64,000 nt of DNA from Solanum dulcamara. Lineage: Eukaryota > Streptophyta > Magnoliopsida > Solanales > Solanaceae. Within the stretch, counting starts at the first letter, position 1. Every line of letters starts with the position of its first letter. The notes below the pieces were generated by a model, which was not told the origin of the DNA, did not search any database, and worked only from the letters and a program-made list of their open reading frames with translations. Location of the stretch: positions 3,479,501-3,543,500 of the forward strand of contig NC_077240.1 in assembly GCF_947179165.1 (NCBI RefSeq). The letters are read 5' to 3'. This document shows, one piece after another, positions 12,926 through 23,899 of this stretch. Position numbers and translations under genes: made by a program.

Positions 12926-14440
12926 GGCCTTTTCTTGTGGAACTCACTTCGGCTTTTCGCATTTCTTCGAGATGCACTGTATGGTTAATATCAGAATTTT
13001 ACCTCTATGATCTAAAAAGTTTATGATGAAATATTGGAGGTCACTTTTCAAGGTGAAACTAACTAGCTGATCTGATTTGGCTGGCTACTAGCACAAAGTG
13101 TACAGGTTAAATGAGTAACATATCTCCTATCTTAATGGGATGGGCAGACATGATGTGGTGTGTATGAGAGCTGTTGATATATGGAAAGCAGCATGTACCA
13201 TTTGATTGGTCTGGGAAGCGTTTGAGTCACTCTTCACTTGCTTCAGGTAATTTGATGATAAGAAACTATTTGGGAGCCTTTAGTAAGTGGTGATTTTATA
13301 TATTGTTAACATGTACATAAGGCACTTTTACTTGCTTCTGGGGATATGCCGTTACTGTCTTCCCACACATGTATATAACGTATCTATTCTGCAGGAGACT
13401 CGTTAGCATATGAGATAAATCCTGTAGAATTTTGCTGTATAATTATGAACCTGGATCAGTTTTGTACTCTGGCTGTGTATATATCTGGAAATTTTGCCAT
13501 TTTCTCGAACTCCGTTATAGGTCTGAAAACCATTCCCCTCTTTTTAATTAGTTGATGACTTCAGGATGGTGCAAAATGATACGTAATACCAATTGAAAAT
13601 GCTGTAGCACTGTAGCAGTTGCATGCCACCTACTGTCTCAAGTATGTAAAGAATCACCAAGGCATATAATAGTGTGACACTTGGTGGAGTCTTTTGATTA
13701 TATGTGTGAGATTCAGTTTTCATGGTCTTCATTTTCCCTTCCCTTTTTCCAAAGGTGGATCAAACAATTGCAATATAGAACCTATTTGTGCAATTGGTTC
13801 TCAGTTTTCATATGTACATTTTTAGTTGATTTTTTAAATTTATATACAGAGTTTGGGCCTAAGTGACTGGATTCTGTTGTACCCGTACCATATATTGTGC
13901 ATCTGCACTTGCCATGAACAAGTTGAATTCCGCTTCTTGCGTTTCATTACTATGCATAACGAAACTTATTCGCTTCTAACTACTTACCTGTTGTCTCATT
14001 ATATGTGGTTAAGAATATTTTTTTTTTATATTTAAAATAATTCACTTTAAACTTTAATGAGATAACTAATACTTACACAAATATCAATATTCTTTTTAAA
14101 TCACAAGTTTCAATGATTTTTCTCTCTTAAATCTCGTAGCAACAAATAATTTAACATTGTGGACAAAGATAATGACAAAAGACTTTAGGCCACAGTTATG
14201 GCAGTATGTTGGACTCTTGGCTCTTCTTGCTAATTTGCCTCCTTTTTTGAAAAAGTCAAGTCACTTCTTGTCCATGAAATTAATGGTACATATATATATA
14301 ATTGTAGACTTATTATGCCATCATGTTGCCCGTAAAGTTGGTGATCACGATTCACGGTGAAATAGTTTAATTTCTCTTTAAATCTTTTAGGATAGTACAT
14401 TTACGAATTTGAAGAAAAAATCTGTAAAAAAAGGGAAGTA
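12926..14440. other. 3' flank of DUF829 gene and intergenic DNA
   Basis: Likely 3' UTR for the first few hundred bases, then AT-rich DNA with short meaningless open frames. The stretch 14020-14160 resembles a worn Stowaway MITE end but has no partner terminus. Confidence 0.4.
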
Positions 14441-14448
14441 GTTGTTGC

Positions 14449-14475
14449 TATTATTATTATTATTATTATTATTAA
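14449..14475. repeat. (ATT)n microsatellite
   Basis: About nine TTA/ATT units in a row. The DNA after it (CTTCAACTTATTTGGGATTGAG at about 14531-14552) matches a phrase common in Solanaceae SINE 3' regions, so the microsatellite may have grown from a SINE tail. Confidence 0.7.
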
Positions 14476-14860
14476 TGATGAGGATACGAGTTTAAATGAC
14501 TAAATGAGAATTCATATAGGCTATGGCGGTCTTCAACTTATTTGGGATTGAGATTATCGCATGGTGTTGGCATGAACAACGAATGCCGTAGTCCCTGTTA
14601 AACAAGTGATTTGCTTCGATTCCTCTGGAAATAAGAACATCCCACTCAATGTTATGAGTTATTACTCACTAGATCAATTTGAATTTATATTTTAATTTTT
14701 TTAAAATAATTGTTTCATTCGGAACGTCGTGAGTTTAACTACACTTACAAGATGTGGTTGATTGAATAAAGAAATTTCATCTTCACATAAAGTCAAAACT
14801 TTGATGAAACAAAATTAAGTTGCCACTTTTTTTCCATAAATAATATTCTTATAAAATATT

Positions 14861-15256
14861 TAAGAGCCCGTTTGGATGGGCTTTAAGTTGATCAAAACCA
14901 ACTCAAAGCCCCTTTTTAGCTTTTGGACGTGTTTGCCTAATGTTAACTTTAAGCCATAAAGTTCTTAAAGTTAGTCAAAAATGAAAAATTAGGATTCCTA
15001 ACTTTTTTTTTTAAGTGCTTAAAGTCATTTTCTTTTGACCATGAAAATTACTTTTATATCCCTTATATTTTAACTAAATTCTCAAACTACCATTTTTATT
15101 CGTTTAACCCTAAAATTCACATCATTTTCCTCATTTAAGCACTTTTATCCAAACACTCAACTGCTTATTTATAAAAATAACTTTCAGCACTTCAAAGTTC
15201 TAAAAACACTTCATACATAAAAGTTATTTTTTTAAGCCCATCCAAACGGGCTCTAA
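14861..15256. mobile_element. Tourist-like MITE (PIF/Harbinger type), TAA target site
   Basis: The element runs 14864-15253. Its ends are near-perfect inverted repeats: GAGCCCGTTTGGATGGGCTT at the left and AAGCCCATCCAAACGGGCTC at the right. The trinucleotide TAA flanks both sides (14861-14863, 15254-15256), the preferred PIF/Harbinger target duplication. The 390-bp body is AT-rich with no coding capacity. A relative with the same target site lies at 59987-60191. Confidence 0.85.
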
Positions 15257-15259
15257 ATT

Positions 15260-16416
15260 TGTTTCAAGAAAAGTTTTTAAAAGGTTTCTTTGTGTTTTTT
15301 TTTTTTTAAAAAAAGAAAGAATATCTTCTCTAGTGATCATAAAACATCTTTCTATTTAGCTGTCTATTTTCAGAATGGAGAAACAATAAAGTTGAATTAT
15401 TTTTTTTTTATTTGATGTTCAGTATCTGTATTGGAATCTGATTAAATTCGAATTTGCGTCGAAAAGTAGCGCTCCCTAACAAAAGTGATTTCGTACCCAA
15501 AAAAGCTCGAATTATTGTTATCATGTAGAATTCCAAGAATGCCAAGACAAGGAAGAGTGGGCTCCCGCCAAGTAGGAAAACTGCAGCCAACCAGTTAATT
15601 TCTTATCATCACCAATAGCCACATGCCTCTCTATTCTCTTACCCATTGATACTCCCAAAAGGGTAGCCTTAAATTTACTTAAATACATGCTTCACGTGCC
15701 ACAACTTTTTCTTTCGAGACCTAAACCATTAGGTATCCAAGTCCATCGGGCTAACTAATCTAACTTCACGCTGAGTAAACCTAATAAGAGGTAATAGGGG
15801 AAAATTCGAAATATGAATTAAGAGTAGAGAAATTCAAGAAGATATATTTGATCTCATTCTCATATAGTTCAATATCAATTCTCAAACTCATGACTAGCAT
15901 GGGTGAATCTAGAAGGGAGCCAAAGGGTGTTCGTTCGAAATTATTTGACATTAATTTATAATGTATATATGATATTTGAAAAAAATAATTAATGGATATA
16001 TATTAAATCTCTTGAATACAAAATAAGAGGTTGGCTCATTGATTTAGAATTTAAAATTCACTTGAGGTTTCAACTTTAAATCCTACATACAGAATATCTG
16101 TGTCACTGATGACTAGTACGAACTCGAAGTTTCCTTCATAATTTCCGAAACCTTTTTCATAATTGCTCTCCTACCTATTTCATTTTTAAGAAACCTCAAA
16201 AAGACTATTTCATTATATTCCATCCATATTCAAATTCTTTATTCAATATCCTTTGGTATCATTGACATAACATTTGATGTTGTTTCTAATCTATTTCTTA
16301 TCTCTATGAAAAGTTCAAAAATCATCATAAAATAATTCATATAATGATTTTTTAATCTTTTTTTTATCGGTAATGTAATACTCTTAATTAATTCAGTCAT
16401 TGCGATAACAGACTAT
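15260..16416. other. AT-rich intergenic DNA, nothing recognised
   Basis: Between the Tourist MITE and the first MULE there is no gene, RNA or bounded repeat that I can support; the few open frames are short and lack family resemblance. Confidence 0.5.
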
Positions 16417-16689
16417 TAATAAATTGTAAACTTTACCTAAATCACATACTGAAAAGGCTCAATTACAATGTATCCCTTATTTTTATGAAATTACGCGATT
16501 TCCCTTTTTTTTTCAAATTTCTGATACATTACTTGCTGAGCTGATACATCAGTTTTTGGGTGTAAAACAATTAATGTTGTTGGATTAATTATGGGAAGTA
16601 ACGTAATTCAAGTTATGATTGATTGTTTCAATCAATTACCATGCTAATTAAGGCAAAGAATTCTTTAAAAAAAGAAACAGATCTTGACT

Positions 16690-17609
16690 ATGAAAGAAAA
16701 CTCAAAAACAGAGCATATCAATGGATGTCTTGTTGAAGCACGAGAGTTGCCTATAATTGACTTTTTGGAGCAAACGAGAGTGTTATTTGGTGCTTGGAAC
16801 TGCAAAAATAGGGAAATAACAGCTTATACAAAACATACTTTGGGTAGGAAATTCGAAGATATCCTAGTATCAAACACAATGAAGTGTTCGAGAATGAAGG
16901 TACACACCAGTTATTTTTTTAAGTAATTTTGTCTGCACAACAGAGGATCGTAGCAGTTATCTCACCACATACCAAAAAAAGGCTAGTTAACTAAATAAAA
17001 GAGATCACAGTTAAATTGGAAAAGTTATCTACTTGATACATAGTTGCTTGATACATAGCTATAGGATACATTAGTTTTGTATTTTCTGTTATCAGTATTA
17101 CCTGATACATCATTTCTGTATTTGATACATCATTGCTGATACATATCTATGATAATTATTTAATGCAGATTGTTGCTTCATCAGAATATCTTTATTCTGT
17201 TTATGAGTCAGGTATAAGATACATTGTGTGTCTTGAAAGAAAAACATGCAATTGTGGCAGGTTTCAATTAGACGAGATACCATGTCCACACGCAATTGCA
17301 GTGTTGAAGAGCAAGAACATTACAGACATGCACCCATACTGTTCTGATTACTACAAGCCAGAGGCGTTGGCAATTACTTATGAATTTCCAATGGTTCCAA
17401 TGCCAGATAAGAAAGATTGTTCTATTCTGAAAGAAATTTTGGAAGAATTCGTCTTGCCACCAAGATACAAAAGGATGTCAGGAAGACCAAAGAAAGGAAG
17501 AAAAAAGTACTCTAGTGAGAAGATAAGAACGAGCACAAATTTTTGTAGTCGTTGTGGCCATGAAGGCCATAACAGAAAGACTTGTAATTTCATTCTCAAA
17601 GAGAAATAA
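16690..17609 (+). pseudogene. 5'-truncated MURA-type transposase (SWIM and CCHC fingers)
   Basis: Two exons join in phase (16690-16899 and 17169-17609) to give 216 residues matching the C-terminal part of plant MURA transposases. Exon 2 holds a SWIM zinc finger, CNCGRFQLDEIPCPHAIAV (CxC...CxH), followed by the usual DYYKPEALAITYE segment and a basic SGRPKKGRKK stretch. A zinc knuckle FCSRCGHEGHNRKTC comes just before the stop. The DDE catalytic domain that should come first is absent, and the DNA upstream is only the element terminus, so an internal deletion removed it. DNA-binding parts could still be made, but the protein could not catalyse transposition. Confidence 0.85.
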
Positions 17610-17922
17610 TGTTTTGTTATGCCAGGATACATTTTATTTGGATCATGTACTTATATTTACATAGTTTTTTTTACATTGTGGGTTGTATTTGATACATTAA
17701 CTAGAATAGTAATTGAATATCAATAATTGATATATGGATGGTTGGTAATTATGTTCATTGTAAGTTACTTGGTATTGATAGTAATTTCGAATCTGATACA
17801 TATGAATAGCAGATACATAAACATTCGACGTGTTAAGGTTGATACTTTAAAGGTTGTTGTATTAGTTTGTCAACTGGATTATGGTTAATACATAACATGT
17901 TGTATTGATATAGGTTGTAGAT

Positions 17923-18360
17923 GTATCAGAAGTTGTAAAGATTGATGCATGAGATTCTGATACATAAATGTAGATGTATTAGAATTATTAAATCTTGATA
18001 CATTACAATCTGATACATAAACAATATGTATCAGAAGCTGTAAAGATTGATGCATGAATTATGATACATAAATGTAGATGTATCAGAATCATTAAATCTT
18101 GATACATTACAATCTGATACATTAACAATATGTATCAGAAGCTGTAAAGATTGATGCATGAGATTTTGATACATAAATATAGATGTATCAGAATTATTAA
18201 ATCTTGATACATTACAATCTGATACATAAACAATATGTATCAGAAGCTGTAAATATTGATGCATGAGATTTTGATACAAAAATGTAGATGTATCAGAATC
18301 ATTAAATCTTGATATATTACAATGTGATACATGAAGTAGATGTATCGAAAGCATTCAAGT
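17923..18360. repeat. ~105-bp tandem repeat array built on TGATACAT/ATGTATCA
   Basis: Units starting near 18001, 18105, 18210 and 18315 repeat with a period of 104-105 bp, with a partial unit before the first. Each unit contains several TGATACAT and ATGTATCA 8-mers, which are reverse complements, so a single strand can pair with itself at many places. The same 8-mers continue less regularly to about 19370 and recur at 54060-54350. The array lies where an intron of the captured minus-strand gene would be. Confidence 0.85.
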
Positions 18361-18529
18361 TTGATAAATCAAAATATGATACATAAATATTAGAAAAACT
18401 TAAAAGTCTGCTAAATTGTTGAATAGCCAAAAAATATATTTACTATTGGTGCAAAAATATAATTGTACATTCTATTACTATAAAATAAAAAATAAAAAAT
18501 AAAAACTACTCAACGTCCATCGGTTCTCC

Positions 18530-19604
18530 TTGATCAGGATGTATGAAATCTCTCTTAGGTTTTTTTGGATCATCGTTGTCGCTAACATAACCATCCGTGG
18601 CCTTCCAGACATTACAGACATGCACCCATACTATGCAATTCCTCTCTGTTTTTTTGCTCGACCTCAAGAAGTAAGAGACATTTGATGATTTGCCCTTGAA
18701 AATTGTACTGTGGCATATCTAGATAGTGACCAAGTATGATTTGTCGAAATAATTGTATAGCTTCATCACTTATTTATGATTTGAAATCATCAATAAAATT
18801 AGTCGTATATGTAGTGCCGAATCTTAGGGAGTGTGAGGGGATCTTCTTGATGACGTACTTCATTCCCTGCATTGACATGGAAACTGATTAAATACAACTT
18901 AATTTTTATATTTAAACATGATGTATCAGAAGCATTATATCTTGATACATAAACAAGATGTATCAGGAGCATTAACGTTTGATACATGAGAATCCGATAA
19001 AAAAATGATGTATCAAAAAAAATAAGAATCTGATACATAGAATAGATGTATCAGGAATCAGTAAAACTTTAGAAAAATGACATTTAAAAAATTATATAAA
19101 CAGGATGTATCAGATTCTCATGTAAGCTTGATACTTGAGAATCTGATATATAAATAACATGTATCAGAAACAGTAAATCCTGATATATGAGCATTTGATA
19201 CAAAAAGACAATGTATCATGAAATAGATAAAAATCTGATACATAAAGTATATGTATCAGGAATTAGTAAAACTTTATAAAAATGACATTTAAAAAAAATA
19301 TAAACAGGATGTATCAGATTCTCATGCAAGCTTGATACATACGAATCTGATACATAAAATTATATGTATCAGGAGCAGTAAAAAACCACATTAAAAAAAG
19401 GGCGTGTTGAAACTCCTTCAATCTTCTTGTTGGCTTCTTTGGGTGAATGTTGAACTTGAGATTTTGATTTCAATTTTCTCACGGAGCTTATCCATCACTG
19501 ATGGATTGTTACGATGTTTGGATCTAACCTCGTCCGGTGAATCAAGATTTTCTTGATTTTTATTCAACTGAGTGAGACCAACACTAAAAGATGGAGCGGA
19601 TTCC
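18530..19604 (-). pseudogene. Broken DUF1985-like gene carried by the MULE
   Basis: The minus strand starts at ATG 19604-19602 with a 62-codon exon-like frame (to 19418) containing SVMDKLREKIE. Past the repeat array, a second coding stretch on 18870-18640 reads through segments KIRHYIYD-like in one frame and FRQIILGHYLDMPQYNFQG in another, which match the start of DUF1985 domains as I recall them. An in-frame TAA occurs at the equivalent of FKS*ISDEAI, so the gene is dead. In other plants DUF1985 proteins often precede a Ulp1-like protease domain and travel with Kaonashi-type MULEs; no protease domain remains here. The homologous fragment at 53925-54638 supports conservation between elements. 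Confidence 0.6.
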
Positions 19605-20080
19605 ATGTGAATCAGTGAACAATGTGAGAAAAAAAATTACAGAAGAAAACAGAGGAAATCGAAGAAGGTGAGAATGAAGTGAGACACCATTAAAGGAAAA
19701 ACTTGAATATACCTTACTTGGATTCTTGAAATTGAGTAATAGATGGACTGAAATTGAAAACAAGAAACTGCCATCAAGGAGGCTAAAGAATAGGCGTAAA
19801 TTTAGGTAACTGATATAAGGTAAAAGTGATGTATCAGTGAAATAGGGAGAGAGTTAAAAAAATAGGGATTTTTGATATTTTTCCAACTAGTTGAGAGTAT
19901 TAGTAAATATGGTAATATAACACGTGTAAATGGGTAATTTTCCCTAATAAATTTCACTTCACCGCATCCAATCCCTTTTGATGGTCACCTGACACCGAAA
20001 CTTGCTATTATATCCTACCATTTTTGAAAAGTTTTTAACGGTAACAGGGACATTCTTGTCCGAACAAGTCTTAACATTAA

Positions 20081-20106
20081 CGACCCTTTGCAACAATCAA
20101 GAGTCC
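20081..20106 (+). promoter_or_regulatory. Nitrate-responsive element (NRE) of nitrite reductase promoter
   Basis: GACCCTT (20082-20088), exactly ten bases, then AAGAGTCC (20099-20106) reproduces the published nitrate-responsive element pattern of plant NIR promoters (tGACcCTT-N10-AAGagtcc), the binding site of NIN-like (NLP) transcription factors. It lies 113 to 88 bp before the ATG. It predicts direct nitrate induction of the downstream gene. The match to the pattern is seen directly; the binding proteins are known from Arabidopsis and other plants. Confidence 0.9.
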
Positions 20107-20193
20107 ATTAAACGTTTTGCCACGCATCCACTCACTCCCACAACTCTACAAAATGGTGTGACATCTCTTTTCCTTCCCCTTCCAACTTCCAAA

Positions 20194-20671
20194 ATGGCAT
20201 CTTTTTCTATCAAACTTTTGGCACCTTCATTGCCAAATCCAACTAGATTTTCCAAGAGTATTACTCTCAAGCTCAATGCAACTCCGCTGCAGACGGTGGC
20301 TGCTGCGGCGCCTCCAGAGGTTGCTCCTGAGAGACTAGAGCCAAGAGTTGAGGAAAAAGATGGATATTGGATACTAAAAGAGCAGTTTAGGAAAGGAATT
20401 AATCCTCAAGAGAAGGTGAAGATTGAGAGGGAACCTATGAAGTTGTTCATGGAAAATGGTATTGAAGAGCTAGCTAAAATCCCTATTGAAGAGATAGATC
20501 AATCCAAGCTAACTAAGGATGACATTGATGTTAGGCTTAAGTGGCTTGGCCTCTTCCATAGGAGAAAGAATCAGTGTAAGTTCTCAAGCTCAGCTTCACT
20601 CCATTTATATAACTAACTCAACTATCACAAGTGAATCCAAGATTTAAATTTGATAGATTCAATTTTTAACT

Positions 20672-20708
<37 letters not shown>

Positions 20709-23151
20709 ATTGCAACAATACAAAGGACTCCATTTTTAAATGTCTTTTTAAGTATTAATTATTGTGAATTATAATACTTATGTAGATTTGATATCCAAAT
20801 TCACGGTCAAATTAATAAGTTTGACTTATATAAATTGGGACAGAGTGAGTATTTGTTTGGCATTTTAGTATTGTTTTTAGAAGTGTATCCACATTCCGTG
20901 TCAAAACTGATGCAATCAGTTGAATCCATCATTTGTATGGTGCATCCGGCGCCACTATCAACTACATCTCAATCGCAAATTAATTCATATTTGTTGTGGT
21001 ATACCTTAACATTTTCCTTAATCTAGACTTGAGACTTGAAAGTGGTTGTTATATTTTAAGAAACTCATGTTTCCAGATTTCTATGCATCAAAATTTGTCC
21101 TTTTCATGGCTGAATTTGTAGATTTTTACTTATCCGCTCTATTCAAGTAATCAAATTTTCAATTGAAGATGTTATTTTCATTACCAAATTTGTGTGACCA
21201 GATGGGAGATTCATGATGAGGTTGAAACTTCCAAATGGAGTAACAACGAGTGCTCAGACTCGATATTTGGCAAGTGTGGTAAGGAAATACGGAGAGGAAG
21301 GATGTGCTGATATTACGACAAGGCAAAATTGGCAGATTCGTGGAGTTGTGCTGCATGATGTGCCTGAGATACTAAAGGGACTTGAAGAAGTTGGCTTGAC
21401 CAGTTTGCAGAGTGGCATGGATAATGTCAGGAATCCAGTAGGAAATCCTCTTGCTGGAATTGATCCTGAAGAAATAGTTGACACAAGGCCTTACACTAAT
21501 TTGCTCTCCCAATTTATCACTGGTAATTCACGTGGAAATCCGGCAGTTTCTAACTTGTAAGTCTTCCATACAATATGTTTCTCTATGCGTTGGTTCGTGC
21601 TATAATCATTTTTTTGGTTCTTAATGGATTTAGCATACCTATCTATGGATATATCTGTTCTGTTAAATTACAGCGTACTTGATTATGTGCAAACAGTCTA
21701 GGAGTAATTATCTTTATGATAACAATTGTGAAGAATGGGATCATTAATTTTGTATAAAGAAAGAGTATTCGCCTCATGTTCTTGTTATTGAGGGAGAAAA
21801 TTAAAGTAGTTGTATTAACAAGAGTTTTGCAATATTATCCCAGGCCAAGGAAGTGGAATCCGTGTGTAGTAGGCTCTCATGATCTTTATGAGCACCCTCA
21901 TATCAATGATCTTGCATACATGCCTGCCACAAAAGATGGACGGTTTGGATTCAACCTGCTTGTGGGAGGGTTCTTCAGTGCGAAACGATGTGATGAGGCA
22001 ATTCCTCTTGATGCATGGGTTCCAGCCGATGATGTTGTTCCGGTTTGCAAAGCAATACTGGAAGCTTTTAGAGATCTTGGTTTCAGAGGGAACAGGCAGA
22101 AATGTAGAATGATGTGGTTAATTGATGAACTGGTGAGTGATACTTCGGTACATTGGCCATTTTCATGCTTGTTTTGTAAATGGCCTCAACAAAGTTTTCT
22201 AAGTTGAACTGTTTATAACTACATCAAGGGCTTAATTTCCAGCCAAAATACATTATCTTCTGATTCGATAGTGTTCTATAGCAAGTCCTACTTCATGTAA
22301 TGGTGAAAACGGATGGATCGGTTCTCATCTAGGAGGTATCTGTTACATGCCTTATCAGGTGGACCAGAATTTTCTTTAGTTGGTCTAACTTGTTTCAATT
22401 TCAACTAATGCAGGGTGTAGAAGGATTCAGGGCAGAGGTTGAAAAGAGAATGGCTCAGCAAGAGCTAGAGAGAGCATCTCCAGAAGACTTGGTTCAGAAA
22501 CAATGGGAAAGAAGAGATTATCTAGGTGTGCATCCACAGAAACAGGAAGGCTATAGCTTTATTGGTCTTCACGTTCCAGTGGGGCGTGTCCAAGCGGACG
22601 ACATGGATGATCTAGCTCGTTTGGCTGATGAGTATGGTTCGGGAGAGCTCCGGCTGACTGTGGAACAGAACATTATTATTCCCAACATTGAGAATTCAAA
22701 GATTGAGGCACTGCTTAAAGAGCCTCTTCTGAGCAAATTTTCACCTGATCCACCTATTCTCATGAAAGGTTTAGTGGCTTGTACTGGTAACCAGTTTTGT
22801 GGACAAGCCATAATTGAGACAAAAGCGCGTTCCCTGAAGATCACTGAAGAGGTTCAAAGGCAAGTATCTCTAACAAGGCCAGTCAGGATGCACTGGACAG
22901 GCTGCCCGAATACGTGTGCACAAGTTCAAGTTGCAGACATTGGATTCATGGGATGCCTGACTAGAGATAAGGACAAGAAGACTGTGGAAGGCGCCGATGT
23001 TTTCTTAGGAGGCAGAATAGGGAGTGATTCACATTTGGGAGAAGTATACAAGAAGGCAGTTCCTTGTGATGAATTAGTACCACTTATCGTGGACTTACTA
23101 GTTAAGAACTTTGGTGCAGTTCCACGAGAAAGGGAAGAAACGGAAGATTAA
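20194..23151 (+). CDS. NIR: Ferredoxin--nitrite reductase, chloroplastic
   Basis: Plastid enzyme that reduces nitrite to ammonium with six electrons from ferredoxin, the second step of nitrate assimilation. Four exons join in frame (20194-20575, 21202-21556, 21844-22132, 22414-23151) to give 587 residues, the length I recall for tobacco NiR. The N-terminus is a Ser/Thr/Ala-rich plastid transit peptide starting MASFSIKLLAP, chosen over the longer upstream open frame because homologues start here. Two repeated ferredoxin-like/siroheme-binding halves follow; the four Cys ligands of the 4Fe-4S-siroheme centre are C465 and C471 (CTGNQFC) and C506 and C510 (CPNTC). The C-terminus is the family's REREETED. 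All intron sites are GT..AG. A nitrate-responsive element lies just upstream. A MULE ends 249 bp before the ATG and a copia element begins 232 bp after the stop. Confidence 0.98.
20674..20705. repeat. (TA)n microsatellite in nitrite reductase intron 1
   Basis: About 16 TA units within intron 1. The following DNA to about 20852 looks like the right half of a Stowaway MITE (ending ATTGGGACAGAGTGAGTA), so the intron has picked up repeat DNA without harming the splice sites. Confidence 0.8.
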
Positions 23152-23383
23152 TTAAATTTGGATTAGATCATAATTTTTATGCAACAGGGACAGAAACTGA
23201 TGGAATGTGCAATTATGTCTAGAGATTATGGAGACACACAAGACCAGATCAAGGTATATAGTTGAGAGCTGGTTTGAATAATCAGAAATATGCTTGTTCA
23301 TAACATTTATTGTATGATAAAATCGATGCAAACATTTCTACCTACCTGAGAATTACTACACGCTATATTCTTTTGAAGGAAAT

Positions 23384-23846
23384 TGTTGGGGGAAGAAAGC
23401 ACTACGACTAAAGTTTGATATGATAATAAATAATGAAAATAAATTGAATACGAGAATTTTACGTGGAAACCCCTCAAACAGATAGAGGAGAAAAACCACG
23501 GGATAGAAGGATCTTACTATGATAATATGAGAGTACATTGCTCTCAAATACAAGGAGAAAACAACAATTAACACTTCTCTCTCGTAAAAGGAACAACTCA
23601 CTAAAAAGGAAACTCCAGACTACAATATTTATCTTGGTGTATAATTTTCTTTGTGTTCTTACTCTTTTGGATTGTATTTTGTGGGATAATCTAAATGAGG
23701 GCAAGAGGCCCTCTATTTATAGGAAACTAGAAACGCGTAAAATCCGCGTATTGCACCTCTCTGTTTGACTACGCGTTCAAAACAAATTTTGTTTCCTTTT
23801 TGACTACGCATTCAAAACGCGTTTTGTAGTGTTTGACTATCTTGCA
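23384..23846 (-). repeat. Copia 3' LTR
   Basis: Begins TGTTGG and ends TTGCA on the plus strand (TGCAAG..CCAACA on the minus strand, so canonical TG..CA). It contains several ACGCGTT/AACGCG motifs and a conserved TATA box (complement of 23714-23721). It is the downstream copy because the element runs on the minus strand. Confidence 0.88.
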
Positions 23847-23899
23847 TTCTCCTACTTGAAGATTTAATTGAGAATCAATTAAGTATTCACACCATCCTT

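Larger units (their letters stand above)
16417..19953. mobile_element. Mutator-like element (MULE) with partial mudrA and captured gene
   Basis: The element proper is 16426-19944 (3519 bp) and is flanked by an exact 9-bp direct repeat TAATAAATT (16417-16425 and 19945-19953), the target duplication size of Mutator elements. The ends are weak inverted repeats: left GTAAACTTTACCTAAATCACAT against the right end read backwards, GGGAAAATTACCCATTTACAC. Contents in order: the 3' part of a MURA-type transposase (+, 16690-17609), a tandem array rich in TGATACAT/ATGTATCA (17923-19370), and a broken minus-strand gene with DUF1985-like sequence (18530-19604). The transposase catalytic core is missing, so it cannot move on its own. 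Its right end lies 249 bp before the nitrite reductase ATG. A relative interrupted by a gypsy element occupies 43799-55092. Confidence 0.85.

Noticed and set aside
17923..19370. CRISPR-like array or satellite
   Set aside because: Regular spacing holds for only about four units, the genome is plant nuclear, and the array is contained in a MULE; no spacer-like unique sequences.
20002..20193. Upstream extension of nitrite reductase frame (64 extra residues)
   Set aside because: It runs through the promoter NRE; homologues start at MASFSIKL, and the extension has no transit-peptide character.
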